Assembly (NCBI GenBank): GCA_964017235.1
Contig: OZ024929.1
Location: 66,187,603-66,251,602 of the forward strand
Reading direction: 5' to 3'
DNA from: Sabellastarte sp. h YS-2021
Lineage: Eukaryota; Annelida; Polychaeta; Sabellida; Sabellidae
DNA length: 64,000 nucleotides
Below are positions 52,406 to 61,940 of the stretch, piece after piece (positions within the stretch are counted from its first letter, which is position 1; each line of letters starts with the position of its first letter). The notes under the pieces are model-generated. The model did no database searches and was not told the origin of the DNA. It saw only the letters and a program-made list of their open reading frames with translations. Position numbers and translations under genes: made by a program.

Positions 52406-53154
52406 TATCGCTGCAGTCCATTACTCGTGTCTCTGATGGTTTTGTGCTCAAACTAGTTGACCGAAATCCTTTTCGACCTTGTTTTGTAATAAAAAGGCAA
52501 GTTCAAACCTTGTATACTCCAACTCTTGATTTGTATTCCATGGTCAAGAGTGATATATATCCAGATGTATAACAGAAATAAAAACAATCATCACGTTATC
52601 AAAAGACTTTTGTGTGTTAATATGCTGGGAGAGGGGATTAACAATGAACCAAACTTTTTGATGGCTGTCAGTCACCTTGTTTCTCTGAATGGATCCAAAT
52701 CAGTAAGAAAATATTTCCACAGGTATTTTACAATTTCTGACACCTTATCACGCCAAAATTCACTTCATCTTGCTTCATTTACGATATGATTGCATTTTAA
52801 TATTTTCTGTGAAAATCCAAGATATTAGCCAAAACAGGAGAAATTTCTTTTTTTTCAATTTGCATAATTCATCATTTTGTTGTATAAAAAATATGTATCC
52901 TGTTCTGTATATCCCTATACAGGTCATATACTACACTTTGTGGATAACAAGTATCAGTCTTTGGACCCTTATTATTTGTAATATTAGGAAATATTTTAAA
53001 ACCTAGGTTACTTCTGTGTGTACCCCTACATGACAGTTAGAAAAATAAAATTTTGGCATTCATTTTATTATGACATGCTATATGTCACTATTGCTAAAAA
53101 ATGACTTAGTCCAGCCCAAGCTGGTCCTGCTAAATGTTAAGCTGAGAGTCCTTT

Positions 53155-53340
53155 TATACGTAATGGCAGATACGTATGCGTATCCGTGTACATATGCGTA
53201 TACGTAAAAAAAATCCCTCCTACTGTTTTAAGTTTATATGACTCCATCTATCCGTGTACGTACATCCAGATGCGTATGCGTGAACAAAAATACTGATCCA
53301 ATCACTTTCTGAGTGATTTTTTACGCATACGGATCATATA
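53155..53340. repeat. CGTATGCGTATCCG-rich inverted repeat, left part
   Basis: Several ACGTATGCGTATCCGTGTAC-like copies. Related sequence in inverse orientation occurs at 59030-59120, beyond H2, so the two may be the ends of a non-autonomous element that H2 split. Confidence 0.4.
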
Positions 53341-53513
53341 TGCATGCATTTGTCATTTACTTGCAGGAATTTCCCAGTAATATACTTAATGTGGGTGTTC
53401 CACCACACGACTAAGGCTCCCGATTAAGGGTTTTTGGGGGTCGGTTTGAAATATTTGCTTAGTCCCAGACCTTCTGTAAGGGTCGGTTGTGGTCGGTTGG
53501 GGCCGTGTGAAAA

Positions 53514-53529
53514 ATCAAACATGTTTGAT
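53514..53529. promoter_or_regulatory. 16-bp palindrome near H2 Myb-side end
   Basis: ATCAAACATGTTTGAT, 124 bp inside the end at 53390. Identical sequence and spacing in the two other copies. Confidence 0.6.
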
Positions 53530-54181
53530 ATTTCACACGACTACAACCGATTCATATTTCCCGCCGTCAACAAAATGTCCAGTCCCAGGCGTCCTCAGGC
53601 CTCCTCAGACCCAAATTTACAGAGTCGGTTGTTGTCCCAGGCGTCCTGCGACCCTTAGTCCCAGACCTCCGTAGCTTAGTCCCAGGCGGCCGGTTCTTAA
53701 TCCCAGACTCAAATATGATGCGTATGAATTTCATGCGTCTGAAAGTGAGTCGGTTTCATTAGTCCCCGGAAGCCTCAGACCGTCTGCGGTGTCCTGCGAC
53801 CCAAAAATCAAGGTCTGGGACTAAGAACCGACTAAGGGTAACCGACCCTAACCGATCCAAACCGGCCTCCCCAGGACCACACATTTTCAGTCTGCGGCGG
53901 CCTGAGGACGCCCCAGGCGGCCTGGGACTAACAACCGATTAAGAACCGACTGTTTTCCGCGCGTTGGAAATTAAAACGAGGCAATGAGCAGGTCTGGGAC
54001 TATATAAGCGACCGCGCACACTTTGTCATTGTTACTGACTGTTTGGCTACTGAGAGACGTGTGTCACTGATTTGTAGGGGTTTTCAATTTTTATTTTACA
54101 TTTTATATACTTGAGCTTAAGGCAAATTTCACAGTTAGGAGACACATTTTACTATTTTTTTATTATTTTGTCGACTGGATC

Positions 54182-55399
54182 ATGAGAAAAGAGAAAGGAG
54201 GGAAGAGAGGAAGGAAAAAGATGGATGAGAGGGAGAAGGAAAGTCAAGTAGAGGAGAGGAGTGAAGTTATTACAGAAGAAGGAAGTGAGAGGAGAGAGGA
54301 GGAGGAGATTCAGGAAGATCCAGCTATTGGGGAAGCTGTGGCAGAAGAAGAAGAGAGGTGTGAGGAAGATCCGGAGTGCCATTCTTCAGCCAAGAGAGCC
54401 AGGGTGTGTGCCACTTTTACAGACAGTGATGAAGTTTCCATTGTAGAATTCGTCAAGCTGCACCCTGAACTGTATGACAAGAAACATTCACGTTTCCACG
54501 ACAGGAATAGAAGAGAGGCTCTCTGGGCAGAAATATCTGCAGAACTTAAGCTCCAGCCCTTTGATGTGAGAAGGTGGTTTGAGTCCCAGCGAACCCGTTA
54601 TGGAAAGCTGTCTAAGCTCCAATCTGGCCAAGCCCCGAGGGAGATGACCAAGAGACAGTCCTGGGTCTACCAACAGATGGGTTTTCTTAAAACCCACATC
54701 AGAAGAAAGGGGGCCAATAGAAGTTCAGGTTTTGAGGCCAGTCCAAATACCAGCAAGCAGGACGAATCACGTGGGTCAACTACTGACACAGAACACCTCG
54801 AGTCCAGTGTCCTGAGGGAGAGGAGTCAGTCCATCATTACATCAACACCCGTTTCAACTACAGACTCCAAGATTCTCGAACACTTTGAGCAGATGAGGAC
54901 ACTTATCTCAGGTTTTCTGCATCAGAAGTCAGACAGGCAGCCCTTCTTTGACTACGTGGCATCAGAGGCCGAAAAGATGACTCAAGAAGAATTTGAAGAA
55001 TTAAAGGGCAAGATATTCAGAGATATCGAAAATATTAAGAGTAACCGCAGACGTCAGCCATTGCCCAGAAGATCAGCCACTGTTACCACGGAGTCCCAGA
55101 GGGTCGGCCTACTGCCAACAACCACTCCACAGGCGTCAAGTTCCACTCAAGCAGCAGCTAGCAGCAGTTTTGTGTACTATACACCAAGCCCCATTGGCTT
55201 CAGCAACCCTACATCTGTCCTAACTGTACAGGACGAAGGGAGCAGACACAATCTGAGTGGAATCTTAAGCCAGCTACCAGATCTGACATCAACACAGATC
55301 GTCGAGCAGCCTCAGCAGCAGCAGCAACAACCGCAGCAGCAGCTCTTTACTATCACCACTTCAGCACCGCCTCAACAGCAGCAGCAGCCTCCTCAGTAG
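54182..55399 (+). CDS. Harbinger Myb/SANT-like DNA-binding protein, H2 (intact)
   Basis: A 405-residue protein from ATG 54182, which follows an untranslated leader that is also conserved in H1. The N-terminus is rich in Lys, Arg and Glu. The MADF/Myb-SANT-like trihelix is near residues 75-150 (FTDSDEVSIVEFVKLHPEL, RREALWAEISAEL, VRRWFESQRTRYGKLSKLQ). The middle is Ser/Thr-rich with FEQMRTLISGFL and KMTQEEFEELKGKIFRDIE helices. The C-terminus is Gln/Pro-rich. In characterised Harbingers such a protein recruits the transposase to subterminal DNA and aids nuclear import; that role is inferred here. The C-terminal Gln repeats differ in length between H1 and H2. Confidence 0.92.
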   Translation: MRKEKGGKRGRKKMDEREKESQVEERSEVITEEGSERREEEEIQEDPAIGEAVAEEEERCEEDPECHSSAKRARVCATFTDSDEVSIVEFVKLHPELYDKKHSRFHDRNRREALWAEISAELKLQPFDVRRWFESQRTRYGKLSKLQSGQAPREMTKRQSWVYQQMGFLKTHIRRKGANRSSGFEASPNTSKQDESRGSTTDTEHLESSVLRERSQSIITSTPVSTTDSKILEHFEQMRTLISGFLHQKSDRQPFFDYVASEAEKMTQEEFEELKGKIFRDIENIKSNRRRQPLPRRSATVTTESQRVGLLPTTTPQASSSTQAAASSSFVYYTPSPIGFSNPTSVLTVQDEGSRHNLSGILSQLPDLTSTQIVEQPQQQQQQPQQQLFTITTSAPPQQQQQPPQ

Positions 55400-56665
55400 C
55401 CATCCAGTCAGGGCGGGTCTTTGACCTGCCAGGCCCTTTTCAGGGCCACCAATTCTTCCAAAAACAATTATTCAGCTACGTGTTCTTCCAATTCCCCTCC
55501 CAAAACAAAAAAGTTCAGTACAAATACTTATCACAAGAAAAAAAAAATTAAAGTCCAACACTTACACCACCCCAAACATGAAACAAATAACCCATGGTAC
55601 TACACATAACCAAAAAGGCCACATAAAAAAAATATTAAAAGTAACTCCCAATATGGCCATTAATCAGCCCATTTTTAGATTAAAATCCATGGGATAGTTT
55701 AAAATCTGTAATTGAAAAGTCCAACACTTGCACCTTCCCTAGAGTTAAAAGGCATAATTACATACTTACCAACCCACAAACAGACAAACCCAATACCAAA
55801 CATAACCCCCAAATAACAAACCCAGTACCAAACCTAATACCCAACTACCCCAAAAAAACCCAACCCCAGTAACCACCAACCAACAAACACCCAAACCCAA
55901 AAGTAGATAGAACCCATGCCAACGAACTGACAAACTATTTAGCAAACACAATCCCCCATTATTGAAAGCAAAACTAGTTCCATGGTTATATTTTCCAAAT
56001 TTTTGTGATTAGAAATGAATATTTAAAATTGAATATTTCCATAAAAAAATTTCTGCTACAAATAAGTTTCCCAGCCATGAAAAAAGAAAAATGTTTAAAT
56101 TATGGTGTGGATTTGAAAATATATAAAATAATTATTCAATTTAGGATATTATGTGTCACTTTGTGTTTCGCTTTTGTTTAACAGTGGGTTTGTCTGTTTG
56201 TTGGGTGAGTAAGTTGTGTTTGTCTGTTTGTCTGTCTGAACAAGTTATGTTTGGCATGGGGTTTGTCTGTTTGTCTGTCTGAACAAGTTATGTTTGGCAT
56301 GGGGTTTGTCTGTTTGTCTGTCTGAACAAGTTATGTTTGGCATGGGGTTTGTCTGTTTGTCTGTCTGAACAAGTTATGTTTGGCATGGGGTTTGTCTGTT
56401 TGTCCGTCTGTACAAGTTATGTTTGGCATGGGGTTTGTCTGTTTGTCCACATAGCTGATTAATTGTTTTTGGAATATTTGGTAGTCCTGAAAAGGACTGT
56501 TATAGTTAGTCCTGAAAAGGACTGTTTACTGCAACAGGACTTATATTCTGCCATCTTGCCAGGCCACTGCTCCCTCATTATTGAAGTAGTCCTTCAGGTA
56601 ATCCCTCTGTCTTTTGGCCTCTCTAGCAGGGTTTCTGTCTTGGCCACCACCAGCAGCACCACCAA
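55400..56665. other. Spacer between convergent H2 genes
   Basis: Contains CCCAATACCAAACATAACCC and CAACCAACAAACACCC debris of the minisatellite at 55770-55900, and untranslated regions. The transposase's missing C-terminal codons survive out of frame up to about 56540. Confidence 0.6.
56196..56450. repeat. 43-bp minisatellite in Harbinger H2
   Basis: Five units containing CAAGTTATGTTTGGCATGGG, anchored at 56241, 56284, 56327, 56370 and 56413, exactly 43 bp apart. Related to the 40-bp repeat in H1. Confidence 0.93.
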
Positions 56666-57853
56666 TCAATCCACAATCACCAGGCACATCATCATCATCA
56701 TCATCCCCCCAGGCTGCTGACCAGCAGGTTGACCTTGATACTGGCTTCTGAGTATATTGTGCAGAACCACACAGGTCATGACCACTTCTCTAACTGTTTC
56801 TGGGGGTAGTTCAATGGTGGTCCTCATGACTCTAAATCTTGACACAAGGATGCCAAAAGCGTTCTCCACAACTCTCCTGCCCCTTGATATTCTGTAGTTG
56901 GCAATCCTTTCCTCCCTTGTTAACAGCCTTCTGCCATAGGGTTTCATGAGCCAGGTCTTCAGGGCAAAGGCATCATCTGCCAAAATGAAGTAGGGGACAT
57001 CTCTACCACCCTGTGTTATAGGAGCTCGGTCAGGGAAGCCTATCCTGCCATCTTCAATCCTCCTCTTCATCTGAGAGGCATTAAATATCTGGGCATCTGA
57101 GCAAGACCCTTCTGTACCCACATCCACCCATCTGAATTTGTACTGCCCATCTACCAAGGCCAACATGACAATGGAAAAGAACCCCTTGTAGTTGTGGTAG
57201 AGGGCTCCAGAGTTCTTGGGTTTCTTCAGGGCCACATGCTTTCCATCCAGGGCTCCCAGGGCATGTGGAACATTCCACCTGATCCTGAATTCCCTTTCCA
57301 GTTCTTTCCACTCATCTGGAGTAGTAGGACATTTGAGGTACTCTCTGGTGAACTCATCCTGGATGGCCCTGCAGACCTCTGGTAGAAACTTGGAAATGGT
57401 GGATCTGCCAACCCTGAACTGACAGGATAATGATGTGTATGACTCTCCAGTGGCCAGATATCTGATGGTGAGGGCTAACTTCGCCCCAACACTGATAGGA
57501 GCTCTGTAGTTGGTGGCCTGCCTGGCTAGACGTGGTTCCAGTCTGGTCTTCATCATTTCAAAGAATTCTGGGGTCATCCTCATGTAGTTGGTGAATCCTG
57601 GAATGTCTGTGGCATACAGATCAGCCATAATGTTGTGGTAGGCCCCCCTCTCCTCTCTCTGCAGAAGCCATGGCCTGACCCACATGTTGTGCCTTCTTCT
57701 AGGTCTCTGTATGGGTGCTGGTGGTGCTGGTGGTGGTGGTGGTGGTTGCTGTGCTTGACGTAAAAAATGGAAATACATGATTATTTGTAACTGAATAAAA
57801 ACCAAGAAAGCCCTAAGTTGTTGTTGAATCTGTCTTCCATTAAAAGGTGGCAT
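56666..57853 (-). CDS. Harbinger transposase, H2 (C-terminally frameshifted)
   Basis: A 395-residue frame from ATG 57853. The N-terminus is a Pro-rich linker (QAQQPPPPPP), then VRPWLLQREERGAYHNIM. A helix-turn-helix (SLSCQFRVGRSTISKFLPEV) precedes the DDE nuclease: ALDGKH, LADDAFAL and VENAFGIL (Glu at 56864-56866) are all present. Near 56700 a one-base loss relative to H1 (GGGGGG for GGTGGTG) turns the Asp run into Met codons, and the frame stops after CLVIVD. About 40 C-terminal residues are lost, including KRLRDYLKDYF. Catalysis could in principle survive; the effect on oligomerisation is unknown. Confidence 0.93.
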   Translation of the reverse strand: MPPFNGRQIQQQLRAFLVFIQLQIIMYFHFLRQAQQPPPPPPAPPAPIQRPRRRHNMWVRPWLLQREERGAYHNIMADLYATDIPGFTNYMRMTPEFFEMMKTRLEPRLARQATNYRAPISVGAKLALTIRYLATGESYTSLSCQFRVGRSTISKFLPEVCRAIQDEFTREYLKCPTTPDEWKELEREFRIRWNVPHALGALDGKHVALKKPKNSGALYHNYKGFFSIVMLALVDGQYKFRWVDVGTEGSCSDAQIFNASQMKRRIEDGRIGFPDRAPITQGGRDVPYFILADDAFALKTWLMKPYGRRLLTREERIANYRISRGRRVVENAFGILVSRFRVMRTTIELPPETVREVVMTCVVLHNILRSQYQGQPAGQQPGGMMMMMMCLVIVD

Positions 57854-58329
57854 CCTGGTGTGTTCCTAGAAAAGCAATGATGATTAGATCGCAAATTTTA
57901 TATATATATACCCAGAAAATCCAGCAACTTTGCAAAACAATAATCGGGGATCGTGGTCTGGGGAGGCCTGAGGAGGCCTGAGGACGCCTGAGGACGCCGG
58001 TAGTTAATCGTGTGTTAGTCGGCTCTTAGTCCCAGGAGGCCTGAGGCGTCCTGGGACCCAGTCGGTTTGTGTCCGACAGGATCGTGGTTGAAACCGACCC
58101 GAAAACTGGCTTAGTCGGTTCTTAGTCCCAGACCAGTCGGGGACTGTCTGCGGCCGCCTGAGGCGTCCTGAGGTGTCCTGAGGCGTCCTGGGGACGATCT
58201 GTTCTTAATCCCAGACTTCAGTACCGACCCAGTATTCCCGCCCATTTTTGTCTTTTTTCAACCGACTGTGCACGATTAAGGGTCGCCGACAGGATCGGGG
58301 CTTAATCCTTTGGTGGAACAGGGGCATAA

Positions 58330-59340
58330 GTTTTGTCACTTTTTTAGGATGATAGAAAGTAAAATTTGCGGTAAGGAATATATTACCAGCCTTCAAAAAC
58401 AAATGAAAGCCATAGCTGAATATAAAAGTTTTCTCATAAAAGTTTCCTCGCAAACTTTTTCTGGAAATATATACACGACTATTGCTAAGGTTGCAACAAT
58501 TTACTGGCTGTTTGATACTTTATATCCATGTATCTGAATTATTAACATACATTTCACTTTTGCATGTGTGAATGTGTGAGAATTTAAGGTTACAGTAGAT
58601 ATATAGTGGATTGTTTAATAAATCTACCAGCACACACATGAGTTCACACAAAAGTTTAGCCTCGTAAGAGGCTTTGAACACATTACTAAAATATTTTCTA
58701 TCTTGTTTTCATAGAATAGACAGGTCTTGGTGCAATGGTTGATCTTACTTTTTGCAAAAGATTTCATTTCATTCATCACCTTCACTGCTGTGTAATATTA
58801 TGAAACTGTTTTAAACATTTTATCTTGGAAAAAATATTTTATGGAAAAAAATATTACAAGGTTAATTGAAGGCTGGCTTGCAAGTATCTGTGTACATGTT
58901 TGTGGCTTCAGCACTTTTTTTTGTTGTAAGCCGAAAATGTGTTTTTTTCTTCAACAGATAAATATAAGCATTTAGTCTGTGTTATTTATAATTTTCCTCA
59001 TTTTTGGTTGGGAAAAGTTTTTTTTACGTGTGTAAATATACGTGTTAATGGAGCCACATAAAACGCATACGGATAACAGATGGGTTAGACGTATACGCTT
59101 ACGCATACACCATTGTGCATTAAATGATTCTTTGCATTAGAAAAGATGTCCACATCTGTGCTCCAGGTGGATCAGCAGTATCCCAACCACTAATTCGGTG
59201 GCCGCCGCCTTTATTACTCACAAGTCGGAGACTGTTCTCACAACTCCCTTTTTTTTGCTGCAGACTACCCAAATGAGACTGTTAGTATAGTGAACTGTGG
59301 GATAGTAACCTGTTTGTCAGGTGAGATGTTAACTAACGCC
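58330..59340. other. Unassigned AT-rich DNA
   Basis: Nothing recognised except the CGCATACGGAT-type inverted-repeat partner at 59030-59120 (see 53155-53340). Confidence 0.45.
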
Positions 59341-59344
59341 TTGG

Positions 59345-59960
59345 TGGAGTACTCCTCTTGACTACTGCAACTCTCTCTTCAGAAGTGTGTCCAGTTTTAA
59401 TATGTGCAAACTGCAGTGTATTCAAAACACACTCGCTAGGATTGTCACAAACTGTAACAGATAATCATGGGCATCTCCTATTCTCAAATAACTCCATTGC
59501 TTGCCAGTCAAATTTTGCTGTATCTTTCAAACTGCCACTTTGGTTTATAAGTTTCTTCACAGTGTACATCCCAGCTATCTTGGTCATCTTTTGTCTATTC
59601 ATCATGGAAGATATGGTAAAAGATACAACCGTTCAGATAAAACATTCCTGGAGGTTCCTAAATATTACCCATCTGTGTACATAAATCCAAAAAACACAAT
59701 TTAGCCACAGGTTTGCTTCGTATGCTCCCACAGTTTGGAATGATTAATCTGATGTTTGTTCTGCCCAAACTCTTCTCTGTTTTAGAAGGTGCTAAAACCT
59801 TATCTCTTCAAAAAGGTTTTTCACCTATGCATATAAACTATCAAGCATCTCTGTGGTATCGACCTGGTCATGTCAATCGAATGATCATTGTTGATTTGGC
59901 TCTGGTGTTGTGCCTTAGAGTCTGTCTTGGCAGAGACTAAGCGCTATAATAGTACAGAAA
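59345..59960 (+). pseudogene. L2/CR1-like LINE 3' fragment
   Basis: Across shifted frames the plus strand reads LLDYCNSLFRSV, LQCIQNTLARIVTNC, LPVKF and LVYKFLHSVHPSYLGHL, the C-terminal end of an L2/CR1-type reverse transcriptase. The tail GACTAAGCGCTATAATAGTA matches the LINE tail at 10610. It is 5'-truncated and has several frameshifts. Confidence 0.8.
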
Positions 59961-60035
59961 AGAAGAGAAGAGAAGTAATAAAAACTAAGTCTACAACTAA
60001 ATTGCAAATTTAATAAGTAAATTAAATTTTTATAA

Positions 60036-60215
60036 GTTAATACCCTATCCAATGGACAATTGCTTTACCGGTCGGCGCAGACCGGCCCGCCAAACGCCAG
60101 AAAAAGACGTCCTGTGTATATTACCAGCAGGACCGGTCACAGTGTGCATTCGCTAGGTGGCGCCTTGTACTTCCTTCCTGTCTAGACAGTGTGACGTCAT
60201 AGCATCTTTTTCGTT
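60036..60215. repeat. DIRS-B5 left inverted terminal repeat
   Basis: Matches the reverse complement of the B3 and B4 right repeats (CTTCCTTCCTGTCTAGACAG, TGACGTCA at 60192-60199). Confidence 0.85.
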
Positions 60216-60273
60216 GTCTAAACATATCAAGACCCCTAGTAAGCTGATAACGGGGCCGGATGGGTGGGCCTTG

Positions 60274-60362
60274 CCTGTCCATTGGATAGGGTATTAACTT
60301 AATTTACTTATTAAATTGGCAAATTTTATTGCGTTAATACATCCTATCCAATCGACAATTGC
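60274..60362. repeat. DIRS-B5 internal complementary region
   Basis: CCATTGGATAGGGTATTAA and TTAATACATCCTATCCAAT arms around TTGGCAAATTTTATTGCG. Confidence 0.85.
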
Positions 60363-60504
60363 TGAATAACTACCGCTTGGAAGGCGGGTAAGCTGCTAGG
60401 GACATAACAGAACAAAACTGAGAAGGCCCATTTTGACACAGGGTCAGATGACCCCAAGGTTGAGGTAGGCTAAGACTAAACGGTTATCCGGAAGTCCAAG
60501 GTTG

Positions 60505-60521
60505 CCCCCCCCCCTTTTTTT
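60505..60521 (-). promoter_or_regulatory. Polypurine tract after the recombinase gene (B5)
   Basis: Ten C then seven T on plus, that is AAAAAAAGGGGGGGGGG in sense, homologous to the tracts in A1, A2 and B3. Confidence 0.6.
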
Positions 60522-60679
60522 CTCTGATTTGAGAATAGGAAGAGAGGGTTGAGTTCAGTCCCATAAGAAATAAGCTTCCCAAAAGAAGCAAGTCAGAGTT
60601 GTTTTTTTTTGTTGATATTATATACAATTGTACAAGTTATGTACATATATACATATTTACATATCTCCTCATTTTTGGG

Positions 60680-61940
60680 CTTGGTAGTGGACCTGTTGGG
60701 CAGCCACCACTGGGCCTAAATGAAAAAGCTCTGTATCAGCCGAAGCCACATCCTTCAGGTGCAATTGTGTGAAGGTGTTATGGGATTTTCAGTGGCAGGC
60801 TGACAGAATCTGGTCTAAGGAGACCCCCAATTGGAAGGCCTTAGAAGCAGTAAAGGCCCTGACATCATGGGCTTTGACCTGATGCAGTGTGAGGGCCTCC
60901 TGCTCAGAGAGCTCATAAGAAAGGATCACAGTTTATTTGATCCATGAGGAGATGGTGGCAGGTGAGATGTCTTTATCAAAACCCTTCTTCAAGGAGACAA
61001 AGACCAACTCCTTCTTCTGCCTAAGATCTGAGGTCCTGTCCAAGTAATAGTGAAGAGCTCTGACGGGACACAAGGACCTGTCACCTTTGAGTGACTTGTC
61101 CAGAGTGGGGGCCAGGGCTGGGATGACCACTGGAGCCACACTATCTGGGCCCTACTTAGCCAGCTGATTCTTGGATAAAAAACTGGGTGAGGGGTATAAG
61201 GACACCTTAGACTGGTGTCTGACTGGTGTCTGATGTTCTTATGAAGCCAAGCATGGATCTCACTCCTGTGTTTAGTAGAACCCAGGGCCAGCAGAAAAAC
61301 AGTCTTCAAGGTCAAGTGTTTTAATGAGGCCTCTTTTACAGGTTTAAAGGGAGCCTTAGTCAGCTGGTGCAAGACCAGGAAAAGGTTCCAGGAGGGTATA
61401 CCTCTCCTGCCCTTGGGGCTGTCTCTATGGAAACTATCCAGGAGACGGGCGAGATTCTCATCTTTGCTGACATTAATGGTAGAGTTGCCCAACTTGTCAG
61501 CAATGGCTGATCTGTACCCATCAATGGTACTGGGTTGCAACTTCCTATCCTGAAACAGGTGCAACAGGAAGTCAGCTATGGCTTTTAGAGGTGGTGCCCT
61601 GAAGTCCACCTGATTACTGAGGCACCATTTTGTAAAAATGGTCCACTTTGCCTCATAGACGGATCTGGTTGATCCTCTTTGAGGAGCCTCAATTCGCGCT
61701 GCCACTACCTCAGAGAATCCCTGCTCCTTGATTGCTGTGGCTCTAGGAGCCAGGCATGTAGGTTCAGGTTTGACAGGTTCCTGTGCAGGGTCTGGTTGAA
61801 TGGTTGAGACACCAGATTGGGCAGGTTGGGCAGACATAGAGGGATCTGACTGGACATTGCCACTAGATCCCCAAACCAGGGCATGTTGGGCCACCCTGGT
61901 GCAATCAGAATGATCCTGTTGCTGGGGTAGTCCTGTAACT
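60680..61940 (-). pseudogene. DIRS tyrosine recombinase, B5 (several disabling changes)
   Basis: The N-terminal region is clear (STRSVYEAKWTIFTKWCL, LQPSTIDGYRSAIADKLG). The catalytic Arg motif reads KHRSEIHAW, followed by VKAHDVRAF and an altered Tyr region. Damage: an 11-bp tandem duplication (GACTGGTGTCT at 61210-61220 and 61221-61231) shifts the frame; TAG occurs within LAK*GPDSVAPVV near 61152; TAA replaces Gln after SSWIK (60933); TGA replaces Trp in SACHW near 60792; and the Tyr-containing NFYLKD segment reads QLHLKD. The Tyr nucleophile is therefore lost as well. Confidence 0.88.

Larger units (their letters stand above)
53390..58326. mobile_element. PIF/Harbinger DNA transposon H2
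   Basis: Inverted ends TGTGGGTGTTCCACC (53390) and GGTGGAACAGGGGCA (to 58326), flanked by a TAA duplication (53387-53389 and 58327-58329), the TWA target of Harbinger. It encodes a Myb/SANT-like protein (plus) and a transposase (minus), convergent. It is the same family as H1 in opposite orientation, and better preserved: the Myb gene is intact and the transposase lacks only its C-terminus. Confidence 0.93.

Noticed and set aside
52526-53006. Two overlapping plus-strand ORFs (87 and 78 codons)
   Set aside because: AT-rich sequence with no family resemblance and no conserved motifs; not supported as genes.
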